DNA of 35,449 nucleotides. It comes from Chloroflexota bacterium (GTDB lineage Bacteria; Chloroflexota; Anaerolineae; Promineifilales; Promineifilaceae). Shown in pieces: positions 25,954 through 35,104 of this stretch. The DNA lies in assembly GCA_020628815.1 (NCBI GenBank), contig JAHDEN010000052.1:1-35449 (forward strand). The letters run 5' to 3'. Under the pieces are notes generated by a model. The model ran no database searches, was not told the DNA's origin, and saw only the letters and a program-made list of their open reading frames with translations. The position numbers and the translations under genes were made by a program. The first letter of the stretch is position 1, and the number at the start of each line of letters is the position of its first letter.

Positions 25954-26031
25954 GATTTATGATTTTGGATTGACGATTTGCTCGTCAGCACATGTTCGTG
26001 GTCGTGGAAACATAATCCAAAATCGTAAATC
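25954..26031. repeat. Inverted repeat, 18-bp arms with one mismatch
   Basis: GATTTATGATTTTGGATT (25954-25971) is complementary to 26014-26031 except at one position, with a 42-nt loop. It fills most of the 110-bp gap between the CelD-like acetyltransferase and the GT4 gene. AATCCAAAATCGTAAATC-type words are a recurrent intergenic repeat in several bacteria, from general recollection. No T-tract follows in the gene direction. Confidence 0.8.
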
Positions 26032-26046
26032 AGAAATCGCAGATTT

Positions 26047-27057
26047 CTACTCTCTACGTATCGTCAGGCGAAATATCTCGCTGTCTTGACCGCCAAATCG
26101 ATATTTATACTGCTCATCGCCCCGTAAAAAGTCAAACGTATGGCAGTTGCGTTCAATGCCCTGCATGATGGCGTGTGCGGTTAACACCCAGCCCAAACTC
26201 AGATTTCTGTGTTTGCTTATATCGTTTCCAGAATTATAAACCCATACGCGGCCGTCATATATAAAGTTAAACAGTGCCGAAATGCGTTCTCCTTCTAACT
26301 TGGTAAACATCAGCAGCAGCGTCCCAGCTTCTAGCGCCTCTTTTGAAACGGTACGAAAGACACGTTCACGGGTTGGAAATTCTTCTAACCACGATTTTTT
26401 ATCGGCCGTCGAACATTGCAACAGGTGCAAAAAATCGTCGATCGCTTGATCCAAGTCGCTGTCCCCGTCGATAATTTCAATCTCGACACCGGCCGCGGCC
26501 GCTTTTTTAACCTTGCGCCGAATCTCCCCCCGCTGTTTTTTGTTGATCCCGGCCAAATAGTCGTCAAACGTCCCATTAAGCGGAATGATGGGGCAAACTT
26601 CAGCCCGTTCTTCAGACAAAGAAAAGCCCCGATTTTGGGCCAGTCGGGGCAATATTTTGCGTGATTCAGATTGAGCCGGAATGTTCCAACAGTCAAGCGT
26701 GCTCCAAGCCGGACAGGCTTCGGCCGTACACAAACAGTCAATCACGGCCGACCACACCGCATCTGAGTGCTCTGGTTTAGCGATGATGTCTAAATAATCA
26801 GTTTCTTCTTTTGAAGCATTAAACTGTAGCACCCCATCCTCAAGCAAAAAAATCCCGATCCCGGTTAAAACCGACCGATCTTTGACAACAACAGAGACCA
26901 GCTCGCCTCGCCCCAAATTGTCCCACCACGCCTGCTGATACGCGTGCGTTTGGAACGGGGTATCGGTTAATCCACCCTGTGCCAACTGGTCCCAATCGGC
27001 CGGGCTAACAGCTGAGAATATTTCTTTTCCTAGAATTAGGTTTACTTCAAGCGACAT
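26047..27057 (-). CDS. CelD/FemAB-like GNAT acyltransferase
   Basis: 336 residues. The C-terminal half has the GNAT_2 (CelD/BcsL) layout: RGEIRRKVKKAAAAGVEIEII, LLMFTKLEGERISALFNFIYDGRVWVYNSGNDISKHRNLSLGWVLTAHAIMQGIE and HTFDFLRGDEQYKYRFG, the last being a strongly conserved block of the family. The N-terminal half is a degenerate second GNAT fold. Relatives are involved in exopolysaccharide or peptidoglycan-linked acyl transfer. It is cytosolic. The 5' flank holds a long inverted repeat (27191-27263). The function is given at family level only. Confidence 0.85.
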   Translation of the reverse strand: MSLEVNLILGKEIFSAVSPADWDQLAQGGLTDTPFQTHAYQQAWWDNLGRGELVSVVVKDRSVLTGIGIFLLEDGVLQFNASKEETDYLDIIAKPEHSDAVWSAVIDCLCTAEACPAWSTLDCWNIPAQSESRKILPRLAQNRGFSLSEERAEVCPIIPLNGTFDDYLAGINKKQRGEIRRKVKKAAAAGVEIEIIDGDSDLDQAIDDFLHLLQCSTADKKSWLEEFPTRERVFRTVSKEALEAGTLLLMFTKLEGERISALFNFIYDGRVWVYNSGNDISKHRNLSLGWVLTAHAIMQGIERNCHTFDFLRGDEQYKYRFGGQDSEIFRLTIRRE

Positions 27058-27190
27058 GGCTCAAATGATAGCTGACAGAAATGAGGATTGGATAATTTTC
27101 TAACGGAATGATGGGATTCGTTATATTCAAACCCCTTTCAGCCTGTTTGTTCGAGATCGACAAATGAGCGGCGGTATCAAAAAATGTTTC

Positions 27191-27263
27191 GTAGGGGTCT
27201 AAGCCGTCGGAGCGCAAATCGGTCGAAGAAGACAACGCCCACACCGACGGCTTAGACCCCTAC
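27191..27263. repeat. Perfect 20-bp inverted repeat (MITE-like or long terminator)
   Basis: The arms 27191-27210 and 27244-27263 are exact reverse complements (left arm begins GTAGGGGTCTAAG) around a 33-nt loop. It lies in a 267-bp gap between the Nudix gene and the CelD-like gene, both on the minus strand. In that direction a TTTTTT occurs about 6 nt past the hairpin, so it could terminate the Nudix transcript. The perfect long arms also suit a recently inserted small repeat element. Nothing else is evident in the gap. Confidence 0.85.
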
Positions 27264-27324
27264 ACAAGTTGTTTTAACGCAAATCCACTGTTAATTTTCC
27301 CATTGCCAAGCAACAGGCCCCGTT

Positions 27325-27936
27325 TTATACCTGCAACACAAACAACAGTTCATCCAGCATACGGAGCGTCAGCCCCCACAGTCGATACTCTCCATACCAA
27401 TAACAGGGCAACTCCACATCCATATCCTGCCGTTTCCACACCATCGTTTGTCGATTATCCCGGTCGGCCAAAAAGTCGAGCGGCAACCAAACTAAATCAG
27501 CCACTTCTATCGGATCTGGCTTAAATTCGGGGATGGCCGTTTGCCAAAACACAAACGTCGCCACAACAAACGGCTTTCGATTCCAAGCGATCGGCCGGGC
27601 CTGCGTATCGGGCAGGCGACCCAAATAGTCAGCCCCATTGGCCAGGTCAAACCCCACTTCTTCTTCATACTCCCGCAGCACGGTCGTGTATATTTTGATA
27701 TCTTCAGGGTCCATCCGGCCGCCGGGAAAACTCATATCCCCCGACCATGGATCACCCGGCCGTTCAGCCCGTTTCATTAACAGCACATGGGTCCCATCCC
27801 CACCGGTCACGGCCGGATCATTAGATAGCAATGCTCCCGTCGCCGCCCGTTTGGCCCACCGGCGCCACCAAAACAGATGCGGTGGTTTTTTCGCCAACGC
27901 CTGTTTTATCGCCGCTTTTGTAAATAGTTGATTCAT
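27325..27936 (-). CDS. Nudix hydrolase, CoA-pyrophosphatase (CoAse/UPF0035) type
   Basis: 203 residues. The extended signature is SFPGGRMDPED then LREYEEEVGF, which aligns without gaps to the CoAse-type box (GGK.DP.D...ALRE..EE.G). The preceding LLMKRAERPGDPWSGDMSFPGG matches the UPF0035 motif that defines CoA/NADH diphosphatases. It probably cleaves CoA derivatives to phosphopantetheine and 3',5'-ADP with Mg2+ or Mn2+ held by the glutamates. It is preceded by a gap to the divergent GT39 gene and followed by the 20-bp inverted repeat. Confidence 0.9.
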   Translation of the reverse strand: MNQLFTKAAIKQALAKKPPHLFWWRRWAKRAATGALLSNDPAVTGGDGTHVLLMKRAERPGDPWSGDMSFPGGRMDPEDIKIYTTVLREYEEEVGFDLANGADYLGRLPDTQARPIAWNRKPFVVATFVFWQTAIPEFKPDPIEVADLVWLPLDFLADRDNRQTMVWKRQDMDVELPCYWYGEYRLWGLTLRMLDELLFVLQV

Positions 27937-28116
27937 TTCAGCAAAAATATCGGAAAATCATCCTGCCGACCACAAGAACACCTGATAGAATACCGAAATA
28001 TAATAACAGTCACTTATTCATTTCAGTGTTTCAACCATGCGACTTTGAACGACTAAAATTTGAAGAAACACTCAACGGTCTCACATTAACCAGGAAGCTT
28101 TACCCCTCATTTTTAT

Positions 28117-30060
28117 ATGCGACAACTTGCTATTATCATCGGCATCGCGCTATGCGTCATCGGCATCGTTTTTACCCCAGCTTGGCTCATCGCCCCGGGC
28201 ATCCTCAGCCTGATCGCCTCATCACTTTTGCCAGACAAACCACTCCCTTTTGTTAAAAAACTGTCGCGACGGGATGGTACCACAGGGGAAGGGATACGAT
28301 CTCTGGGCGTGCCGCAGCAACTGGCGGTCGGTTCGGTCATTCTTATCCTTTCGGCCGTTGTCGGCACCCAAAACAATGTCTTAGCCATCTGGCCGTTGCT
28401 GATCTGGGTCATTGGCCTGGCCCTAATGATGACGGCTGGCATCACGTATGATCGCCAGTTTGGTCTCTGGGCAACCTACCAGCAAAAGTGGCAACAGCTG
28501 CGTCAGGATTGGTACACGCGGCCGGAAATCCTCGTTGTGTTAGCACTCACCATTATCGGTGCGGTGCTCCGCATCCAACAGTTAGAAACATTGCCACCCA
28601 TGCACGGCGACGAAGGGGAGATGGGGCTACGAGCCTTGAATGTGTTTGACGGTGGCCCAAATTTGGCCCCCTTTGCAACTGATTTTCTAGACCACCCTAC
28701 CCTGTTTCACTACCTGCAGGCTTTTTCCATCGCAATTTTTGGTCAATCCATTACCGGCCTACGGATGATTTCAGCCATTTTTGGTGCGCTGTGCATTCCT
28801 ATGGTTTATCTGGCGGGACGGGTTGGTTACGGCCGACTAGTTGGCTTAGTCGCGGCCGGGTTTCTCACCTTCTCACACGTGCATATCCATTTCAGCCGCA
28901 TCGGGCTCAACAACATCCATTCAGTTTTTATGGGTGTTTTTGTATTTGTACTGGTGCTATGGGCCGAACGCTCGATGCACAGTGAAACGGGTCGAAACAC
29001 GTTAACCCCGTGGCTGGCCATCGGTATGTTTACCGGCTTGGCCCAATATTTCTATTTTGGCTCACGCCTCATTCCGTTCCTGCTTATCTTTTGGTTTGCA
29101 ATCCTCTGGTTCAAACACCGCCACCTTGTAGGATGGCAATTTTGGCGCAAGCTGGCCCTAATCCCTTTAGGTTTTTTAGCCGCGTGGGTCCCACTCGTGC
29201 CCCGCTTTCTTTTAATCCCCGTCACGCTTATCTCTCGTCAGTCGGGTGTCAGCGCATTTAACTCTAAAAACATTGTGGCCGCGCTAGGAGAAAACCCATC
29301 TACGGCCGATGTATTGCTCTATCAGCTCCAGCGTAATCTTCGATTCTTTATAGATTCCGGAGATGTCTCATCCTTCTACTTTAGCGCCGTGCCGGGCATT
29401 GGCACCCTTGCCGCCATTTTATTTTGGGTGGGATTAGGGCTCGCACTGGCTCAGCTTATGCGCAAATCAAACGCCCTGGTTTTGGGATGGTTTGCAATCG
29501 GTGTGTTATTGGGTGGCATTTTGACCAATACCGCCCCGGCCGCCACACGGCTCGTCATGGTCTATCCAGCAATCGGGCTGCTGTGCGGCATCGCAGTTGA
29601 ATCGATCATCAAACTGCTTTTAGGTAACACAGAGCAAAACAAGTTTTTAGAGGTAGGAACCGCCGCGCTGGTTTGTATCGGCTTCGCAACCTTTGGGATT
29701 CAAACTTATTTCCAAACATACGCATTCGATCCACCCCAAAGCCACATGGTAAAAATTGGGAAGGAGTTTGCTCAACGGGCTGACGATGCGGAGCTTTTCT
29801 TGATGGGAGAACCGATCTTGTTTGCTAGGCACGGGACAATTTTGTATTTGAATCAGTCAAATAAACCAAACGATCTTCGAGCGGTAGAGGAGTTATTAGA
29901 TTTCGAGCTTACACGGCCGACTCTGTTTTTTGTGGGGGTCATTCAACAAGAAGAGGAACTGATGCGAATTACGGAAGCGTACCCCGGCGGTGAGTTACGC
30001 CGTATAGATACCCCTTCCGGCCGGCCGCAATACATTACCTACGAAGTTGCACGCCCCTAA
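28117..30060 (+). CDS. GT39/PMT-like membrane glycosyltransferase
   Basis: 647 residues and about 12 transmembrane helices. Two or three N-terminal helices (about 3-105) precede a GT-C core that begins VVLALTIIGAVLRIQQL. The first outer loop has the acidic pair in MHGDEGEMGLRA (Asp165-Glu166), followed by DHPTLFHYLQAFSIAIFGQSITGLRMISAIFGAL, the conserved PMT-2 helix pair, and SHVHIHFSRIGLNN. Such enzymes transfer sugars from polyprenyl-phosphate donors to lipids or proteins on the outer face of the membrane. The soluble C-terminal part (about 560-647) is short. It is transcribed alone, convergent with the GAF kinase gene with an 83-bp gap in which I see no clear terminator. Confidence 0.88.
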   Translation: MRQLAIIIGIALCVIGIVFTPAWLIAPGILSLIASSLLPDKPLPFVKKLSRRDGTTGEGIRSLGVPQQLAVGSVILILSAVVGTQNNVLAIWPLLIWVIGLALMMTAGITYDRQFGLWATYQQKWQQLRQDWYTRPEILVVLALTIIGAVLRIQQLETLPPMHGDEGEMGLRALNVFDGGPNLAPFATDFLDHPTLFHYLQAFSIAIFGQSITGLRMISAIFGALCIPMVYLAGRVGYGRLVGLVAAGFLTFSHVHIHFSRIGLNNIHSVFMGVFVFVLVLWAERSMHSETGRNTLTPWLAIGMFTGLAQYFYFGSRLIPFLLIFWFAILWFKHRHLVGWQFWRKLALIPLGFLAAWVPLVPRFLLIPVTLISRQSGVSAFNSKNIVAALGENPSTADVLLYQLQRNLRFFIDSGDVSSFYFSAVPGIGTLAAILFWVGLGLALAQLMRKSNALVLGWFAIGVLLGGILTNTAPAATRLVMVYPAIGLLCGIAVESIIKLLLGNTEQNKFLEVGTAALVCIGFATFGIQTYFQTYAFDPPQSHMVKIGKEFAQRADDAELFLMGEPILFARHGTILYLNQSNKPNDLRAVEELLDFELTRPTLFFVGVIQQEEELMRITEAYPGGELRRIDTPSGRPQYITYEVARP

Positions 30061-30143
30061 AACAAAGCTGTATTTGATCCAGGTCTTTGCCTCTGTGGGG
30101 ATGACCCAGGTCTCAAAAAGAACCGGCCGTTGGTATCGACCAA

Positions 30144-33100
30144 TTAATCTCCACCGCTGATCGAGGGAACTGACAGCCGAATCTCTTTAAACAGCTTGTC
30201 TAAGTCACCCATCCGAACCGGCTTAGGCAATACGTGTTTCACACCCAAACGGGCAGCCTTGCCAAAGTCTGGCTCAACCGAACTGATAGCGAGAGGTGTT
30301 TCAAGCGCCATCCCCTTCTCGTTCATAAATTCAACAGTCTCCCAACCGCTCATTTCAGGCATATGCACGTCTAGAATAACAAGAACAATCTCGTACTGGT
30401 GGGTTTCAAGCATCGTAATCGCATCAACCCCGTTGCTAACGCAAATCAGCTCAACCGGCATATTTTCTAAAAATCGATGGTACAGCTTGGCGATAACAGG
30501 ATCATCATCCACCAGCAAAATAGCCTTTGGCAATGCCCCATTAATCGGCGTCTCGGCCGACTCATCAGGCTCGCTCGATTTCCCATTTGATCCGTGATCT
30601 TGAGCCCGAATGTCAGGCCCATCATCCAGCTGTTCTGGCTGCGACCGAGGGATATGGATATGAAACGTTGATCCTTTGTCGATCTCGCTTTCAACCAAAA
30701 CACGGCCGCGATGCAGATGAACCAATTCTCGCACAATCGATAGCCCTAAGCCGGTACCGGCCGCTTCTGGGTAAAGCGAGTTACGCCCCTGCTCAAAAAT
30801 ATCAAAGATACGTGGCAAGGTTTCAGGTTCAATACCGCTACCGCTATCTTCAACCGAAATGATCACCATATCGGCCGTTTCACCCGGCCGGGTGCTCAAA
30901 ACAATCGTGCCGTTGTAGGTAAATTTGGCCGCATTGGAGAGCAAATTCAGCAGCACCTGACGCAAGCGGATATTGTCCGCCTCGATAAAACGAGCATCGG
31001 GATGAATGTCGACAATAAGCTCCACATTTTGATCGTGAACCAAGCCTCTGGCCGTCGCGATAACGCTGTTGGCTAAATCAACGATGTCGATATCGTCAAA
31101 AACCATCCCCATTTTGCCTGCTTCAAGTTTGGCTAAATCGAGAATATCATTGATCAGGCTCAGCAAATGTTGACCCGAGTTATAGATCGACTCAAGGTCC
31201 ATGTACTGCTCTTTGGTCACCGGCCCGTCCATCCCTTTCATCATGATCCGAGAGAAACCGATGATCGAGTTAAGCGGTGTGCGCAGCTCGTGTGACATGT
31301 TGGCCAAAAATCTCGTTTTTAGCTCATCAAGGGCTTTTAAACGTTTGTTCGCATCTTGAATCTCGCGAAACAGTCGGCCGTTTTCAAGCATAGAGCCAAG
31401 ACTCAGACTAACACTTTGCAACAAGCGCAAATCGTTGTCTGTAAAGCTATTGGGCTCTGCATGATCTGCATTCAGCACACCCGCAACTTCGCCCGCAATT
31501 AAAATCGGAACGGATATTTGAGACTGAATGTGCTCCGATCCAATTTTTTCGTCATCAGGAAGCTGTCGCAGGTCAGGTTGAAATTGGGTGGTATGTTCGA
31601 GCAAAGCCCGGCCGATCATGCTGTTGTAAAACTGCCCCTGCTTAGGCAACGTGGGGGGTGTCCCTTGGCTACCAACAATCGTTAACGCGCCGCCAGAATC
31701 AACCATCAACACAGAGATATTGCCGCGATTTAAACTGGTGTGCAGGGTCCGAATCATGCCGGTTATCCGCTCTTGCGAGGTGATGCCGGTTGCCATCGCC
31801 CGTGTCACGTTAGACAACGACCGCAGTTCAGAAACGTGGTTTTGCTCAGCCTGCAGCAAGGCTGAATTCGCTAATCCCAAAGCGGCCTGATGCGAAACAG
31901 CCCGTACAATCTGAATGTCATCGGGGCTAAACGGCCGGTCGGGCTTGGCGAAAATCACCATCACCCCATAACCGATTGTGCCGTGAGCCATAGGAGACAA
32001 AATGCAGTTTTCAGGGGGATCTGCGTGATCCGCACTGGCTGAAACCATCTCCCAGATTGACTGCATGAGCGGGTCATCTTGTTCGATCAGAATCGTTTCA
32101 AGATCATGAATGGCCCAGAAGAAATCTGAATTTTCTTGCAACGGAATCGGCTCAAGCTCGCTTTCTTTTCCGTCTTCAACCATCAGCAATGGCTGCACAA
32201 AACGGCTTCCAGTTTCAACAAGGGCCAGCAAAAACAGGTCACACGGGGTTAAATTAGAAATTTCGCCGTAAACAATTTGGGCCAAATCTCGGTTATTTAG
32301 CGTGCCCGATATCTTTTCACTGATTTGGTTAAGCGAGATTAGCTCTTGGGCGCGGCGAATCAACTCATCAAATAAAGACAGGTTCTCGAGCGTGGTATTG
32401 AGCAGATCGATAACCAAGTTGGCAAATTCGATCTCTTCCCCAACAAATTCCCTGCCGACTGTCGCGTGTCCGATACAAACGGTGCCTTTAATCGTTTTTT
32501 GACCAAACAGAGGAAAGACAAATAACTCCTCAACGTTTTCTTGGTCAACATCAAACGGCAAAAATTTACTGGCATCGGCCGAGCTTTTGATGATTAGTTT
32601 GGGGCTTGCAACCAGTTCCCATTGGCGCAGCGGGTCGGGGTGGACAAACTTGGTCCGCGCATTGGATTCGTAGACTTGAATCCCTGCATCCTGCACCGGT
32701 ATAAAAATTTGTGAGTGGTTAAGGCTCAGCGCTTCTGTCAGCAAGCTCAGGGTGATCCGAATCGCATCATCGGGGGAGATTGCGTGAGCCATATTCTGGC
32801 TAAATTCGTGAATGGCGATCCGCTCACGAAACAGCCAAGAGCGGGAAAGTGCCAGTGTCGTGATTTCCGCTAAATGCTGAATGACATCTAAAAATTCGGC
32901 CGGAAATCCCGCCTCAGACTTAGAAAATAAAACGATCTGCGCAAACAAACGCTGATTGTTAAAATTTATCGGCACAAATGTGATCGACTTATAGGGGGTG
33001 CTATTGAGCCACGCACATCCCTTCTTTTTTAATTTTGGGTCAGTAAAGGGTGCAGTTGCCTGAAATGTTTTTGTTTGTGTAGATAGGGACTCGGGGGGAG

Positions 33101-33299
33101 ATTCGAGTTTTGGGTGTTGATCAAACAGATTAGAGCTAATCCATGTCTGATTACACCAGAAGGCATCCACTAAGTTTGACGTTTGTGCAAATGCCAAAAG
33201 CCGGGGGAGGATTTCAACCGCTTTTTCTTCGTGTGCAATTTGAGAGGCAACCTCACTTATTTGCGAGAATTGCCAACCACTTTCTTCCAATTTTTTCAT
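30144..33299 (-). CDS. Multi-GAF hybrid histidine kinase with C-terminal receiver
   Basis: 1051 residues, no transmembrane helix. Four GAF-like segments (about 10-158, 165-308, 318-482, 490-640), the last with QISVPILIAGEVAGVLNADH as the clearest; a short coiled coil (645-662); HisKA with His670 in NMSHELRTPLNSIIGF; HATPase_c with NLLSNAAKF, DSGSGI and GTGLGLSIV; an acidic linker (about 890-925); a receiver with Asp977 in VILDVHMPEMSG and Lys in LPKPVRM. It should respond to small cytosolic signals and then phosphorylate its own receiver and perhaps the two upstream receivers. It follows the receiver at 33404 by 104 bp on the same strand. No HPt domain is seen. Confidence 0.92.
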   Translation of the reverse strand: MKKLEESGWQFSQISEVASQIAHEEKAVEILPRLLAFAQTSNLVDAFWCNQTWISSNLFDQHPKLESPPESLSTQTKTFQATAPFTDPKLKKKGCAWLNSTPYKSITFVPINFNNQRLFAQIVLFSKSEAGFPAEFLDVIQHLAEITTLALSRSWLFRERIAIHEFSQNMAHAISPDDAIRITLSLLTEALSLNHSQIFIPVQDAGIQVYESNARTKFVHPDPLRQWELVASPKLIIKSSADASKFLPFDVDQENVEELFVFPLFGQKTIKGTVCIGHATVGREFVGEEIEFANLVIDLLNTTLENLSLFDELIRRAQELISLNQISEKISGTLNNRDLAQIVYGEISNLTPCDLFLLALVETGSRFVQPLLMVEDGKESELEPIPLQENSDFFWAIHDLETILIEQDDPLMQSIWEMVSASADHADPPENCILSPMAHGTIGYGVMVIFAKPDRPFSPDDIQIVRAVSHQAALGLANSALLQAEQNHVSELRSLSNVTRAMATGITSQERITGMIRTLHTSLNRGNISVLMVDSGGALTIVGSQGTPPTLPKQGQFYNSMIGRALLEHTTQFQPDLRQLPDDEKIGSEHIQSQISVPILIAGEVAGVLNADHAEPNSFTDNDLRLLQSVSLSLGSMLENGRLFREIQDANKRLKALDELKTRFLANMSHELRTPLNSIIGFSRIMMKGMDGPVTKEQYMDLESIYNSGQHLLSLINDILDLAKLEAGKMGMVFDDIDIVDLANSVIATARGLVHDQNVELIVDIHPDARFIEADNIRLRQVLLNLLSNAAKFTYNGTIVLSTRPGETADMVIISVEDSGSGIEPETLPRIFDIFEQGRNSLYPEAAGTGLGLSIVRELVHLHRGRVLVESEIDKGSTFHIHIPRSQPEQLDDGPDIRAQDHGSNGKSSEPDESAETPINGALPKAILLVDDDPVIAKLYHRFLENMPVELICVSNGVDAITMLETHQYEIVLVILDVHMPEMSGWETVEFMNEKGMALETPLAISSVEPDFGKAARLGVKHVLPKPVRMGDLDKLFKEIRLSVPSISGGD

Positions 33300-33403
33300 C
33301 TAGCCTTTTTTCCAATTGTTGGGCTTCCATTTAAACTAATTCAAAATTTTTCTGGGTACTTCTTAAAACTCTAAATTGCGGAATGCAAAAGGCTTTTATA
33401 CGA

Positions 33404-33853
33404 TTACCCAAGTTCCCAAATCGACTCACCATGCAAAATGCGTTTGATTTGGTCGGGGAACTTATCTGGATCCAATGGTTTTGATAAAAAGCCATCAAAT
33501 CCGGCCGAGCGAGCTCGTTTCATCTCTTCAGCACTAGCTTGCGCTGTAACAACAACGACTTTTGTATCTTTTAAGGCAGCATCCATCCGAATTTGTTCTA
33601 AGGCTTCATACCCATCTTCATGGGGCAAACGCAGGTCCATTAAGACCAAGTCAACCTTCGGCATCGTTTGCGCAAAGTCCACAACACCCCATCCGGTGGT
33701 CTTCCATTCACAATTCTGGATTCCCATAAATGCCAACATTCGGGCGATCAAGACAAAGTTAGGGACATTGTCTTCAACTACCAAAACATATGCATTTTCC
33801 GGGTTCATTCCATCGTTGCTAGATGTTGGTTCATTTGTTTTTACACTTTGCAT
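33404..33853 (-). CDS. Stand-alone receiver domain protein (CheY-like)
   Basis: 149 residues. An N-terminal tail of about 20 residues precedes one receiver: VVEDN acidic pair, phosphorylation Asp73 in VLMDLRLPHEDGYEA, VVTAQAS and LSKPLDPDKF. There is no output domain. AGGTGA about 8 nt before the ATG supports the start at 33853; an internal ATG at 33808 is the alternative. It probably shuttles phosphate or acts by protein contact, like other two-domain-free regulators. It sits between another lone receiver and the GAF hybrid kinase, a likely three-gene operon. Confidence 0.92.
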   Translation of the reverse strand: MQSVKTNEPTSSNDGMNPENAYVLVVEDNVPNFVLIARMLAFMGIQNCEWKTTGWGVVDFAQTMPKVDLVLMDLRLPHEDGYEALEQIRMDAALKDTKVVVVTAQASAEEMKRARSAGFDGFLSKPLDPDKFPDQIKRILHGESIWELG

Positions 33854-33905
33854 TTATTTTCACCTAAGTTCAAAAGGATAAGTCCAACATTGTTGGGCCC
33901 TTTTG

Positions 33906-34277
33906 CTATCGAATAAATCGATTGATTTCTTCTTGGAATTTATCAACGTTGATCGGTTTGGGTATGTAGCCATTACAACCCGATTCCAAAATGCTTTCCT
34001 TATCGGTGCGCAGCACATGGGCGGTTAAAGCGACTACAGGAACGTGGTCTAACCGATTCTTCTGTCTAACTAATTTTGTAAAATGTTTGCCGTCCATTTC
34101 TGGCAAACCGATGTCCACAAGAATCAAATCTGGCACGTTTGATTCAAGCCGTTTCAAAGCATTTTCGCCGTCTGAAACTATTTCTAATTTGTATTGCGGA
34201 GCGGTCAATAGTCGGGTGATTAGCCGCTGACTATCAAGGTTGTCCTCAATGTAAAGGATATGGGTTGGATGGTCCAT
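33906..34277 (-). CDS. Stand-alone receiver domain protein (CheY-like)
   Basis: 123 residues, a single receiver: YIEDN acidic pair (Glu11-Asp12), phosphorylation Asp55 in LILVDIGLPEMDG, VALTAHV and IPKPINVDKF. No DNA-binding or enzymatic domain. It is the first gene of the minus-strand signalling run, 52 bp before the second receiver. No clear Shine-Dalgarno precedes the ATG. The order with the GAF hybrid kinase suggests a branched phosphorelay. Confidence 0.92.
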   Translation of the reverse strand: MDHPTHILYIEDNLDSQRLITRLLTAPQYKLEIVSDGENALKRLESNVPDLILVDIGLPEMDGKHFTKLVRQKNRLDHVPVVALTAHVLRTDKESILESGCNGYIPKPINVDKFQEEINRFIR

Positions 34278-34477
34278 GAATATCTGGAAAATACTGCTTA
34301 GATTATTTATTTTGACCGAAAGACCCGGTGCAAATGATTCCCCTGCTTGGTGTGGGGCAAAAACATTTGAATCATTTTCAAACGTTTTTATTCCGATTAG
34401 GCATCAATTTTTAATCTGCCCAATGTACATAGCCGATAATATCTGGTTTAAGGTGTAAATCCAGATTGTTTCCCGCC

Positions 34478-34502
34478 ATTTTCACTCCCAATTCGTGAAA
34501 AT
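34478..34502. promoter_or_regulatory. Dyad ATTTTCAC-N9-GTGAAAAT
   Basis: A perfect 8-bp dyad with a 9-nt centre, the strongest of three neighbouring stem-loops. It could be an operator for either divergent unit, or part of a structured leader. Confidence 0.4.
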
Positions 34503-34599
34503 TTCAGACCCGCTATAAGTCTGAGGTACCCCACCAAATTATTCATGTTTCGAGATGATTTAAAGCGGTGATTATTAGAACGTCTTTGGGCAATTGGCG

Positions 34600-34605
34600 T
34601 ATAAT
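34600..34605 (+). promoter_or_regulatory. Probable -10 box of ybaK
   Basis: TATAAT at 34600-34605, 30 bp before the ATG at 34636; the -35 candidate TTAGAA (34575-34580) has a 19-bp spacer and is weak. ATAAGGGATT just before the ATG supplies a modest Shine-Dalgarno. Confidence 0.55.
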
Positions 34606-34635
34606 TTGCACAATTAAAAATATAAGGGATTTTGT

Positions 34636-35100
34636 ATGGAAAAGACACTAGCAATGAAGCTCTTGCAGGGGCGAAAAGTCCCATTCGAGACACACATTTA
34701 TCCAGAAACAGAAAGAGATGCTGAAAAAATCGCAGAGTTTTTAGGGATTCCGGCCGCCGAGGTGTACAAAACTCTGGTCGTCACCCGGCCAAAAGGCAAG
34801 CCGATTTTGTGTATGTTGGCGGCCGAACGGCAACTCAATTTAAGAAAATTCGCCAAATCAATTGGTGAAAAAAAGTTGGCGCTGGCTACCCACGCAGAAG
34901 CGGAAAAAATGACCGGTTTAAAAGTGGGGGGTATTTCGCCGTTAGCCTTACTGAATAAAGGCTTCGCCATGTATATCGATAAACCGGCAAGAGATTGCAA
35001 ACGTGTGTTAGTCAGCTCGGGCAAAAAGGGTCTAAATTTGGGCGTTCCGGTTCCTGATCTGATCAAAATTACCGGAGCAAAAGTTGTAGAGGCCACCTAA
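34636..35100 (+). CDS. ybaK: Cys-tRNA(Pro) deacylase-like protein (YbaK/EbsC family)
   Basis: 154 residues, a full-length YbaK/ProX domain. The catalytic lysine is in EVYKTLVV (Lys45), and the family motif KVGGISPLAL (about 96-105) and DKPARD are present. YbaK hydrolyses Cys mis-attached to tRNA(Pro) in trans. The gene has its own likely promoter and ends only 4 bp from the convergent glycosyltransferase stop, leaving no room for a terminator between them. Family assignment is secure; other INS-superfamily specificities are possible. Confidence 0.93.
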   Translation: MEKTLAMKLLQGRKVPFETHIYPETERDAEKIAEFLGIPAAEVYKTLVVTRPKGKPILCMLAAERQLNLRKFAKSIGEKKLALATHAEAEKMTGLKVGGISPLALLNKGFAMYIDKPARDCKRVLVSSGKKGLNLGVPVPDLIKITGAKVVEAT

Positions 35101-35104
35101 GCCC

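Larger units (their letters stand above)
34278..34635. other. Divergent intergenic region with several stem-loops
   Basis: 358 bp without a convincing gene, between the receiver operon (minus) and ybaK (plus). It holds a 9-bp inverted repeat AAATGATTC/GAATCATTT (34332-34340 and 34369-34377), then three consecutive stem-loops (34441-34466, 34478-34502, 34504-34524) and the ybaK promoter. The CGGCCG palindrome is absent here. Confidence 0.55.
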
